From Strigamia acuminata (lineage: Eukaryota > Arthropoda > Chilopoda > Geophilomorpha > Linotaeniidae): a stretch of 64,000 nt of DNA. The notes under the pieces were generated by a model that was not told the origin of the DNA, made no database searches, and saw only the letters and a list, made by a program, of their open reading frames with translations. The number at the start of each line of letters is the position of its first letter. The first letter of the stretch is position 1. Location of the stretch: assembly GCA_949358305.1 (NCBI GenBank), contig OX442314.1, positions 65,481,369-65,545,368 of the forward strand, given 5' to 3'. Position numbers and translations under genes: made by a program. Shown here piece by piece: positions 13,301-22,370 of this stretch.

Positions 13301-13305
13301 GTCTT
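13301..13305. repeat. Target-site duplication GTCTT, left copy (LARD-A)
   Basis: GTCTT belongs to the satellite (CATTGGTCTTGTGG) and recurs at 22366-22370 on the other side of the element. A run of T makes a 4-bp duplication (GTCT) equally possible. Confidence 0.85.
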
Positions 13306-13906
13306 TTTTCGTATCGCCTGTCGATTTCGACGCCAGCGATCCGAAGATAGGATTCGGGCACGGAGCATTTATTTGCCTTGTGCAAATCGCCCGATCTGAG
13401 TCGCATCGACTCTCGTCGTTATGCCTGGTCTTCAGCATTTTTTGTTGTTTTGCAAGGAGATATGGAGAGAGAGAGAAGAGTTGACTATTCAACTTGAGCT
13501 TTTATTCGCAAGTGTCTAATATAATCCTTTTAACAATGAGACGAGACGTGACACGAGATGTACAACAATTAAATATCAAGTGTCACAAAACAAGGTTTAT
13601 GTTTTTTAAGCCTAACATTGATTAAATGACTTATTTATACCTCAGAAACTTCATTTATAGAAGACATGAAGTTTCCTAATTAAATATAACAGGGGGGAAG
13701 TTGTCAGGCGCTTTTCTGGCCTAAAATCATCACTTTTAACACAAGTGTATAATTTAACATTGTAAGTGATTGAATACAAATAATCAAACTTAAATACACT
13801 TCTCAGATCACGTAGAAAGTAGCAATCCGAGAGAAAAGCATATTTTAACCTAACAAACAACATTTTGAGTTATATTAACATTGATAAAATACAACTCCTC
13901 TGTATA

Positions 13907-13914
13907 TGACGTCA
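13907..13914. promoter_or_regulatory. CRE palindrome TGACGTCA in LARD-A LTR
   Basis: Perfect 8-bp CREB/ATF-type site, also at 21233-21240 in the other LTR. Its surroundings bear no resemblance to the BEL LTRs that carry the same site. Confidence 0.5.
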
Positions 13915-14065
13915 TTTGCGAGTATGACTGCTCCATCGCGTCTCGTCATCTCTCGCAAATCGTCTAATCGTACATCGAAATTAAATCAGGAGTGAAAGTG
14001 AACAAATTACTTAAACTAATTCATCAAATTACACAATCAAACCTAATTACTATTTATTTCAACAG

Positions 14066-14950
14066 ATAATCGAGGAAAACTTCAACCGCACGCTTCATCC
14101 GGGTCTCAACTACTGAAAATGGCCGACCTAATGCAACGCCGTCGCTCACGATCGCCTTTTGCTGCGGATTACTTCTCTCCCGCAATCCCATGAATTACCG
14201 CTCAGGTAAGTAAGCACATATGTATTTCCTTCCAACATATTGCTTGTGTCTTTGAGCTTAAACGAGCGTTTCCTTTGGCCATTTCAGCGTCCATCACCCG
14301 AACCAAGCCGTACGATTTCCGCCTCCCCGACTTTGCAACCGCGTGAGATGTTCTTCACCGATATAACTATAAGGTACATAAATATTTGAATGAATAACAA
14401 GTGTAAATAAAACTTAATATCTATTTACAGCCTCGTGCAACTCCCGAACCGAATTGCATCCGGATTCAGCCAAACTTAAGGTAAATAATTTCACGTGTAT
14501 AAAGTCAAACATAAATTTAACAAGTAACGTAATTATTCTTAATTTAAACCTTCCTTTATTTACAGTTATTCCCACATCTGAGGCAGATTTGTGAATTCGG
14601 CCCCATCCCGCGAACCGTCTTAACTTATCCGTAAGTAAATAAATCAACGCAAATGAAAAACTGTAAACCTCGATTTTAACCAACACGTATTTTCCTTTTC
14701 AGACATACTCGACTCCAGAGAGTTTATCACGACCCGGGGAGTTCTTCAAATTCAGATAAGTCTTAGCAATTAATTCCCGATATGAACAATTATTTAAAAG
14801 CTCGAACTCCTTTTCAGAACCTCCTAGAACTTCAACGTGAGTGACAACCCGAGATTATGCCTATTCGACTTCAACAAAGTGACAACTGATTGTCTTCTGA
14901 CAGGTAAATAAACTTAGCTAATTTATTTCTTCCTTTCGTTCTTTCTTTAG
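14066..14950 (+). other. Ladder of seven intron-like segments antisense to LARD-A
   Basis: On the plus strand, donor and acceptor pairs follow each other: 14206-14287 (GTAAGT to TTTCAG), 14374-14430 (GTACAT to TTACAG), 14481-14565 (GTAAAT to TTACAG), 14631-14702 (GTAAGT to TTTCAG), 14756-14817 (ATAAGT, weak donor, to TTTCAG), 14837-14903 (GTGAGT to GACAG) and 14904-14950 (GTAAAT to TTTAG). An extra acceptor ends at 14065. Exon-like blocks are 140, 86, 50, 65, 53, 19 and 0 bp; the last is a back-to-back AG/GT, as in recursive splicing. The first block contains AAAATGG opening a 24-codon ORF that ends in TGA. The same ladder is at 21392-22276 in the other LTR. Pyrimidine tracts precede most acceptors. 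That it is spliced is inference. Confidence 0.5.
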
Positions 14951-15039
14951 TGAAAAGTTCGGACTTATTTCAACTTTCACCATCTTTTCTTTCCTTTATA
15001 TTTTGAGAAGCATTTCCTGTTTCGAACTGATTCGCAACA

Positions 15040-18000
15040 GCGCTCCCGCCGAAACAAAAGGAACAGCAAATCATCATGTCTAAAACTATACTGTACAATA
15101 GTTTTTTTTTTTTTTTTTTTCATTTACACTTAAAGAACTGTATTTTAATTTTGTGGGAAATAAAAATTCTTCTTTTTCTGAATCTCAAAAATGTCTTGGA
15201 TTTCTTGCCTTTCTCAAATGCAATTTCTCTCCTTCACATTTTTCTTTTGACTCGACTAACTATTTGAATCTGATACCCAGGGACGAATATCGACCGTATT
15301 CCTCGATTTTCGACAACCCATGCGGATATCCTCTTCGTCATGGCATGGATCAAGAGAACTTCAAAGCTAAGTAAAATTCAAGTTAACCTTTCATTAAATT
15401 GACAGAACAATTTCTGTATCCACTGGTGTAAATTTTAGCTTTTCCCTTAAGTCCAGAATTTTTCCAATTATGGAAACTCTAACTTTAAATGACACATTGT
15501 CATTTCTCAAATGAATCAGATCTCGATATTAATTATTTCCTTTAACTTAAAAACCTCTCAGGTAGTTTAACAAGGAAATATAGCTGTTATAAAATGTCTC
15601 ATCACATTTTCTCCTATCTGACTTGATTTAAATTAATAAGGGGAGTTTTAAATAACGTGTGTTACCCTCAATTAATTTTTGTCTCTATTTTAAATAATAA
15701 GGGGAGTTTTAAGCAACGTGTGTTACCCTTAATTATTTTCCAGTTTGGAATTTTTTGGTACCGGTTGACCAGGATTCGAGTTTACTCCTTGAAACCAGAG
15801 AATACAGTTGGATTAATTTTTGCTCTGCTTTTGTTAATTCAAACAATGAGTGAGTAGAAGAACCTGTCTTCCCCCATTGACCATGAATGCAATCCAACCT
15901 GCAGATGAACCTCAAGTCTTCAACAAGGTTTTCCAATTCTCAATCTTCAATTATGCTAGGTGTCAAAAAACCCTAAATAATAAGGGGAGTTTCAAGCAAC
16001 GTGTGTTACCCTTAATTATTTTTCTGTTTGTCCGAACTTGGACCTTTCTACTCTAATGACTAGGCGTCGGCACTCTTGTCCGAACTTGGACCTTTCTAAT
16101 TCACGAGGAATGAATAAATGCAGTGACTCAAATCCAAATATTCGACTTTTGCCAAATTTTCCAAACTTTTCCTGTGAATGTCCACTAAGGGTGTAATTTT
16201 CTATCTCAAATGACTATGTGACTCTCTCTCTCTTATTTGGACTCCTTTTCCCATTCACTTTACCCACTGTCCTATAAGGGATGACTTTCCCCTCCTCTCA
16301 GGAGGTCTTCCCGGCAAACAGAAAAGGAAGTGAAGAGACCTGAGTGCCAAATATCTTTATGTTATGCCATCAACTAAGTTAAACTAAAAGAAACTGATTT
16401 ACCTAATTATCAATTAGTACCCATATCCGCCTTTGCGAAGTTAATAGGGTGTTACTGAACAGAAAACGCGCAGATTACTTCACTCTACCAATTATTCAAG
16501 AAAGTGAAGGGTTTAAAAGTCAAGGAAAAGATTTTCCTGTTCTTTGTATCCGGACAGCTATTATTTTGAGACCTATACAATGTTTTAGTATGAAAGATAG
16601 TCAAACAAAACCGTCTATGTTTCAACCGTCTGCGAATTGAGCATGAAATCTCAATTATCCTTGTGATAACTGAGAAAATTTCCTAAGTGTCAAACCTACA
16701 ATTGATGCTTGTATCAGTGAAGTTGATTAGTAAGAACAAAGATCCTATCATTTATCGTGGTAAGAAGTGAAATAGATGCAATTCTAACTTAACTAAAGAC
16801 TATTGAAGTTAACTGCATGTTATATTCTCATTCAAGTTATTGTGTGTTATGGGTAGACATTATTTGACTGTAAGAGTTAAGAGTTTAGTTTATTGAAAAG
16901 ATGTCGACAAATGGGATTACTTTGAACGAGACCCCAATCATCTAGGAAAGCAAAATTCATTCGACCAAGATAGACCGCATCTTTATGTGGAAAATCCTAG
17001 CTTTTACCTTCCCAAGAAAAAAGACCTGGACAACAGTATTCCGCCTCGACAATCTATCTTAAAATTGATTGTTTTAGCAAAATTTGACTTATTCCTCCCT
17101 CAATTCAAACTAAAATACATGTGCTGTAATATTTTGAGTAATGGTGTTATGAAACGTTGCGCTCCGAATCCCAGTGTCGATATTGCAAGGAAAACCCACT
17201 TAAAATTCATCTAACTTTCACCTATCATCTGAGATGGTTCTATTAATTGCTAGAATTCCAATTTTCCACTTTATGCTAAAAGACCGATTCAGAACAAATT
17301 TTTATCTATGAAAACTAGGTGGACCTGTCAAACTCCATTCCCCCATTTCGCCTTTTCTAGTAGCGCTCCTGAAGGGAACTGGCTCATTCAACAGAAAATA
17401 ATCTTGATTAGCAAGAACAACGGATCTCCCAAGTTCAATCCTCCAGATCCCAAGTTTCCTAGCCCCCAACCATCATAATCTGAGAGAGGCGAACGCATTC
17501 GGACCTCCCGTCCTGTCTGTGATCCTTTGATCTACAGCGCTTGACTGCCAAGATATAAAAAAGTTAAGTGACTATAGAAGTGGAATTAATTAGAAACTAT
17601 CTTATATCCGAGCCGAGTAGGTTCCATTGGATATTTTAGACTGCTTAACTAAAAAAAAACCGTATATTATCTGAGATTGACCAAAAAGGAGAATAACCAT
17701 CGCCCCAACTCTCGTCCCTCAAATATTCATTCAAAAAATTTCTGCAGTATTCTGACCTAAGTCTAAAGCTTCTTGTTGGATATTATTTCTGTTTCTGATA
17801 TCACAATCCATTACTTTCTGAAAAGTAGTTGTGAAATCAACGGATTTTCTACTGTCCTCTATGGCTGCCAATGCTTTTGCCCTTAGAGTAAAATCCGTTC
17901 AAACATCTATGTAGTGTTGGCTTGTAAAAGCAACTAGTAGTTAGAAGATTAAGAACTAGCAATCATCCTTGTAAGTGTAGCTTATGAAAGAGAGTATTTA

Positions 18001-20171
18001 GTATTTTAAGTATGAAGACTTGTATGTGTTTGCTGATATAGCTCTTTGTACCTGGCCTATAGATACTAGCTATCTGTCAACCGTTGCAACCCAAATGCAA
18101 TTGGTATATGATTCGAGCACTCAATTGTCATCCACCATTCTGCTTGTCTCAAAAACATGAGCGTTGTCTAAACATCACAAGATAAGTTTAATGAAGTGAT
18201 GTGATTACTAATCTAATGATAGAGCAAAACCAATTGGAGGAACATCACGAAAAAGCTAAGATGGGAGATTATCTATTCTATAGGTGTGTGTGACTGAGCA
18301 CCTATTATGTATCTTTTTCTATTAAGCGAGTAAGTATATCTGAAGAACACTTCCTTTCAGGAACGTGAACTTCCTGAACTGCACTATTTTTTCAACTCTA
18401 AAAGTTGATCAAAAAAAATCTTTATGTGTAGCAATTTTCTGTAGAGAGAGTCACGATAGTGCATGCTTCTTTGTTTCAACAACTACTCATCTTGTTGTTT
18501 TTTCTCAAACATGTGCTTTTTTAACTTAATCACTGAAATTAACCTTTTGTTAAATTTCCTTTTGAAAAAGCTCTTGTCTCTGATTGGATTCCTTCAGGAA
18601 AGTGAATCCTTTTCTTCTATTTTCTACAGCTAAATGGAATTCAATATTCCCTAAAAAGACTAAGTTCTTTTTCTCTATTCTGTAGAAGGTGGGTTTATAT
18701 GCAGCTGGTTAAACAGGATAACCGTGCACTTCTCTTACTTCCCTCAAATGGAAGCTGTAACATTTAATTATTTTCTGAAAAACAATTAACTAACTGGGAT
18801 GTGAACTGTCCTCTATAATTGTGTAATTGGCCGACTGACAGATCAAAGTCGGGAAAAATCTAATATAACCTCGGAATCGTTCACGAAAGCGCTCAGATTA
18901 TAAAGAAAATTCTGTTAAATTTTTTTTTTTTTATTTAACCCCATCCTTTCTTGACGGAACGAATTGACTAACTCTTTAATAAATCTAAATCGAAGGTAAG
19001 AAAACTTTTCGAGACGAATGACGTATCAAATTCAAAACAAACTCGACTAAACGAACGGGTAGCTAATCCTTCGGATAATCTTGAAGCAAAGAATTATGTC
19101 CTTAATCATCTTAAAGTCAACTAAATTAAAGTGTCGTCTGCATTCCTCGAATAATTGCGTCCAAAAATCAAGAAACCTCGCATAAAAAGAAACCGAAATA
19201 TCGTCGAATCGTAAAATCGAATTGAACTAACCACGAAAATCGATGACTTGTTACGAGTTAACACTCCTTCTCAAAAGAATATCTCGAGTAAACAAAACCT
19301 CCATGCTTTTCCTAGCAAGAAACGATCTATTTATTCTCTAAACTCGATCCTCACTTTCAAACTATCCATTGATTTCCTTGAGCTGAAATCCTCTTGGTGT
19401 ATCACTATTCAAGCAATAGTCTTCGATACAGTCACTTGAAATTCAAGACGAATTTCCTTCTCTTTCGATCACTGGGAGCTGATCGATTAAAACTCGCATA
19501 CTTCATTAAAACTCTCTTAAGTTTTCTTGATATGTCCCGTAAATTAATTCGTTATTTTATATAAAAATAAGAACACTTATACTCGAGAACAAAAGAAATA
19601 TGGAATTCCGAAACTCGAAAACAAACACGAAATACTAAACTCAACTCGATCTATTCAAGGCCACTGTTGACCCTTGCTTTAAGAAAAGAATTCCCCGAAT
19701 AAGACCGGCGACTCAATCCATTAATAGCAGCGGTTTTTCCTCCAAAGATTCATTTAATTTAAGAAACTAATCCCCACGATATCTTCTCCTTACGACTTCG
19801 CACTGAATCTTATTTTGCAAAATCAAAAAACCCTTTTTTACAAAGCGACTTGCGATCCACTCTCTCTCTGCAACTACCGGGGGGTAGAGAAAGCCACACT
19901 TAGCCTAACTTAAAGCTATCTTAAAGCAAAAACCAAATCATGACAAACTTTTTTAAATTTCTCAAACTTAAATGAAAACTCCTTATGCTAAAAAACATGC
20001 TAAAAGTTGTTCACCAACCTTGTATTCATTCAGTGAATCCATCTCTCGTAACCGGTGGTTGAATCCAAAAACTTACAGACTAACAAAAAATCAAACACTT
20101 AAAACTATTGCACAAATGAACACAAAATTCAATATAACACAAAACAAGTCAACAAGTCTTGATCTTCTCAA
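15040..20171 (-). other. LARD-A internal region, non-coding
   Basis: About 5.1 kb of A/T-rich sequence with no ORF of useful length on the element's strand and no recognisable domain. It holds a T-run at about 15101-15120, three copies of a 34-bp stem-loop unit (15637-16014), a direct repeat built on GTCCGAACTTGGACC at about 16018 and 16077, and otherwise unique sequence. Beside the left LTR the minus strand reads ...TTTCGGCGGGAGCGC, closely like the same place in LARD-B. Small plus-strand ORFs of 60-75 codons look like chance. Confidence 0.7.
15637..16014 (-). repeat. Three 34-bp stem-loop repeats in LARD-A
   Basis: Copies lie at 15637-15670, 15698-15731 and 15981-16014. Each runs from TAAGGG to CCCTTA (CCCTCA in the first), which can pair as an outer 6-bp stem, with an inner AAC-GTGT-GTT hairpin. 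Copies 2 and 3 differ at one base. As the sequence is self-complementary it would fold in the element's RNA. A role in packaging or dimerisation is speculation. Confidence 0.65.
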
Positions 20172-20564
20172 TTAAGTCTCTTTGTAATGGATTCTCATCT
20201 CGATGCTCGCTTCATCGTCGGCTCCGTCTTCAACTGAGCTTTTTTCGCGTTGTCCCGACGTTCCAACACCATATCCGTATCTCCATTGCGTTGTGTCTTC
20301 GTAGATGGCCCCCATTGCTGTAAACTTCTTAACGGTACATTCGAATGTTAGTTTAATCTTCAGGCCTAACGTCTTCCGATTAAGAGCGGCTATTTTCCAC
20401 TTCACGAGGCGTGCAGCATGCTCAATCTTCAGTGCCTTTTCTCGATTAATTCTCTCATATTTGCTACGTCTTACCGCCAGTTTCTCAGCATTGCTCTCTT
20501 GGCGAACAGTCGTCCTTGTTTCCACTTGAAACAATTCCTTTTGCTGTACGTCCGCCATTTCCAT
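20172..20564 (-). CDS. Putative 130-residue protein of LARD-A, possible gag remnant
   Basis: The ORF begins 48 bp after the primer-binding site, at the place where gag starts in autonomous elements; two nearby ATGs (MEMAD...) both have A at -3 and G at +4. The product is charged and probably helical over its first 75 residues (rich in Lys, Arg, Glu, Ala), then acidic near the C-terminus. There is no zinc knuckle, capsid or enzymatic motif, and I do not recognise the family. Position suggests a decayed or shortened Gag, but a chance ORF cannot be excluded. The stop at 20172 is followed by 5 kb with no continuation. Confidence 0.4.
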   Translation of the reverse strand: MEMADVQQKELFQVETRTTVRQESNAEKLAVRRSKYERINREKALKIEHAARLVKWKIAALNRKTLGLKIKLTFECTVKKFTAMGAIYEDTTQWRYGYGVGTSGQREKSSVEDGADDEASIEMRIHYKET

Positions 20565-20611
20565 TTTCGAATCGTCTCCATTCGAATTAGGCCCACACTT
20601 CCCTGGCTCGC

Positions 20612-20629
20612 ATCCTGGTCACGGCACCA
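20612..20629 (-). other. Primer-binding site of LARD-A (tRNA-His type)
   Basis: On the plus strand ATCCTGGTCACGGCACCA is an 18-base match to the 3' end of tRNA-His including CCA. It therefore serves as primer-binding site for a minus-strand element and lies 2 bp from the right (5') LTR. This sets the orientation. Confidence 0.85.
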
Positions 20630-20631
20630 CT

Positions 20632-22365
20632 TTTTCGTATCGCCTGTCGATTTCGACGCCAGCGATCCGAAGATAGGATTCGGGCACGGAGCATTTATTT
20701 GCCTTGTGCAAATCGCCCGATCTGAGTCGCATCGACTCTCGTCGTTATGCCTGGTCTTCAGCATTTTTTGTTGTTTTGCAAGGAGATATGGAGAGAGAGA
20801 GAAGAGTTGACTATTCAACTTGAGCTTTTATTCGCAAGTGTCTAATATAATCCTTTTAACAATGAGACGAGACGTGACACGAGATGTACAACAATTAAAT
20901 ATCAAGTGTCACAAAACAAGGTTTATGTTTTTTAAGCCTAACATTGATTAAATGACTTATTTATACCTCAGAAACTTCATTTATAGAAGACATGAAGATT
21001 CCTAATTAAATATAACAGGGGGGAAGTTGTCAGGCGCTTTTCTGGCCTAAAATCATCACTTTTAACACAAGTGTATAATTTAACATTGTAAGTGATTGAA
21101 TACAAATAATCAAACTTAAATACACCTCTCAGATCACGTAGAAAGTAGCAATCCGAGAGAAAAGCATATTTTAACCTAACAAACAACATTTTGAGTTATA
21201 TTAACATTGATAAAATACAACTCCTCTGTATATGACGTCATTTGCGAGTATGACTACTCCATCGCGTCTCGTCATCTCTCGCAAATCGTCTAATCGTACA
21301 TCGAAATTAAATCAGGAGTGAAAGTGAACAAATTACTTAAACTAATTCATCAAATTACACAATCAAACCTAATTACTATTTATTTCAACAGATAATCGAG
21401 GAAAACTTCAACCGCACGCTTCATCCGGGTCTCAACTACTGAAAATGGCCGACCTAATGCAACGCCGTCGCTCACGATCGCCTTTTGCTGCGGATTACTT
21501 CTCTCCCGCGATCCCATGAATTACCGCTCAGGTAAGTAAGCACATATGTATTTCCTTCCAACATATTGCTTGTGTCTTTGAGCTTAAACGAGCGTTTCCT
21601 TTGGCCATTTCAGCGTCCATCACCCGAACCAAGCCGTACGATTTCCGCCTCCCCGACTTTGCAACCGCGTGAGATGTTCTTCACCGATATAACTATAAGG
21701 TACATAAGTATTTGAATGAATAACAAGTGTAAATAAAACTTAATATCTATTTACAGCCTCGTGCAACTCCCGAACCGAATTGCATCCGGATTCAGCCAAA
21801 CTTAAGGTAAATAATTTCACGTGTATAAAGTCAAACATAAATTTAACAAGTAACGTAATTATTCTTAATTTAAACCTTCCTTTATTTACAGTTATTCCCA
21901 CATCTGAGGCAGATTTGTGAATTCGGCCCCATCCCGCGAACCGTCTTAACTTATCCGTAAGTAAATAAATCAACGCAAATGAAAAACTGTAAACCTCGAT
22001 TTTAACCAACACGTATTTTCCTTTTCAGACATACTCGACTCCAGAGAGTTTATCACGACCCGGGGAATTCTTCAAATTCAGATAAGTCTTAGCAATTAAT
22101 TCCCGATATGAACAATTATTTAAAAGCTCGAACTCCTTTTCAGAACCTCCTAGAACTTCAACGTGAGTGACAACCCGAGATTATGCCTATTCGACTTCAA
22201 CAAAGTGACAACTGATTGTCTTCTGACAGGTAAATAAACTTAGCTAATTTATTTCTTCCTTTCGTTCTTTCTTTAGTGAAAAGTTCGGACTTATTTCAAC
22301 TTTCACCATCTTTTCTTTCCTTTATATTTTGAGAAGCATTTCCTGTTTCGAACTGATTCGCAACA
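20632..22365 (-). repeat. 5' LTR of LARD-A (1734 bp)
   Basis: Same length as the left LTR and nearly identical; I see differences such as GAAGATTCC/GAAGTTTCC and GGGGAATTC/GGGGAGTTC. It carries TGACGTCA at 21233-21240 and the antisense intron-like ladder at 21392-22276. A 115-codon minus-strand ORF (20471-20818) runs from the LTR across the primer-binding site in a frame different from the 130-residue ORF and is probably fortuitous. Confidence 0.9.
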
Positions 22366-22370
22366 GTCTT
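22366..22370. repeat. Target-site duplication GTCTT, right copy (LARD-A)
   Basis: Matches 13301-13305; removing the element and one copy restores an intact satellite monomer. Confidence 0.85.

Larger units (their letters stand above)
3247..13305. repeat. 140-bp tandem satellite, main block (about 72 monomers)
   Basis: The consensus monomer is 140 bp, counted from AAACACTATTTCTG to ...CTAAGGTTT. Recurring variants are: GACTTG or GTCTTG after CATTG; GATTAGATC with TGTCTCT; CTAAATCAATGG; TGTAATGAG; a 132-bp form lacking 8 bp after CATTGG; and a strongly diverged A/T-rich form containing GCGATCTGAAATGAGCTC. Higher-order order is clear. From 7885 to 10540 the diverged monomer recurs every 559 bp (once at 419 bp). 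From 11049 to 13300 a 6-monomer unit of 832 bp recurs. The left part (3247-7050) has mixed spacing of about 700-1384 bp. No gene is present in this block. It ends with GTCTT (13301-13305), the target duplication of LARD-A. Confidence 0.97.
13306..15039 (-). repeat. 3' LTR of LARD-A (1734 bp)
   Basis: Read on the minus strand it starts TGTTGCGAATCAG and ends ...GATACGAAAA, so the usual CA end is missing. It matches 20632-22365 over its full length with about six substitutions. AATAAA on the minus strand at 13501-13506 could be the polyadenylation signal, leaving a U5 of about 195 bp. TGACGTCA lies at 13907-13914. The plus strand between 14066 and 14950 carries a series of splice-site-like pairs, described separately. 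The boundary at the T-run is uncertain by 1 bp. Confidence 0.9.
13306..22365 (-). mobile_element. LARD-A: 9060-bp LTR retrotransposon without pol
   Basis: Two 1734-bp direct LTRs enclose a 5.6-kb internal region, with GTCTT duplicated at both ends inside the satellite. Orientation is minus: the tRNA-His-type primer-binding site (20612-20629) lies beside the right LTR, and a 130-codon ORF follows it on the minus strand. No protease, reverse transcriptase or integrase motif is present. The LTRs differ at about six visible positions, so insertion is fairly recent. Large elements with long non-coding interiors are called LARDs; they must use proteins from another element. The TGTTGC end, tRNA-His site and short target duplication point to BEL/Pao as the helper, which is inference. 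Confidence 0.9.

Noticed and set aside
14414-14686. 90-codon minus-strand ORF within the LARD-A LTR (also 21740-22012)
   Set aside because: Runs across the antisense intron-like segments and has no recognisable motif; duplicated only because the LTRs are.
20612-20629. tRNA-His gene fragments at the four primer-binding sites
   Set aside because: Only the last 18-20 bases of the tRNA are present and always beside an LTR, so they are primer-binding sites and not tRNA genes.
20778-20800. Short GA-rich microsatellite in the LARD-A LTR (also near 13460)
   Set aside because: Only a few dinucleotide repeats and part of the LTR; no independent significance.
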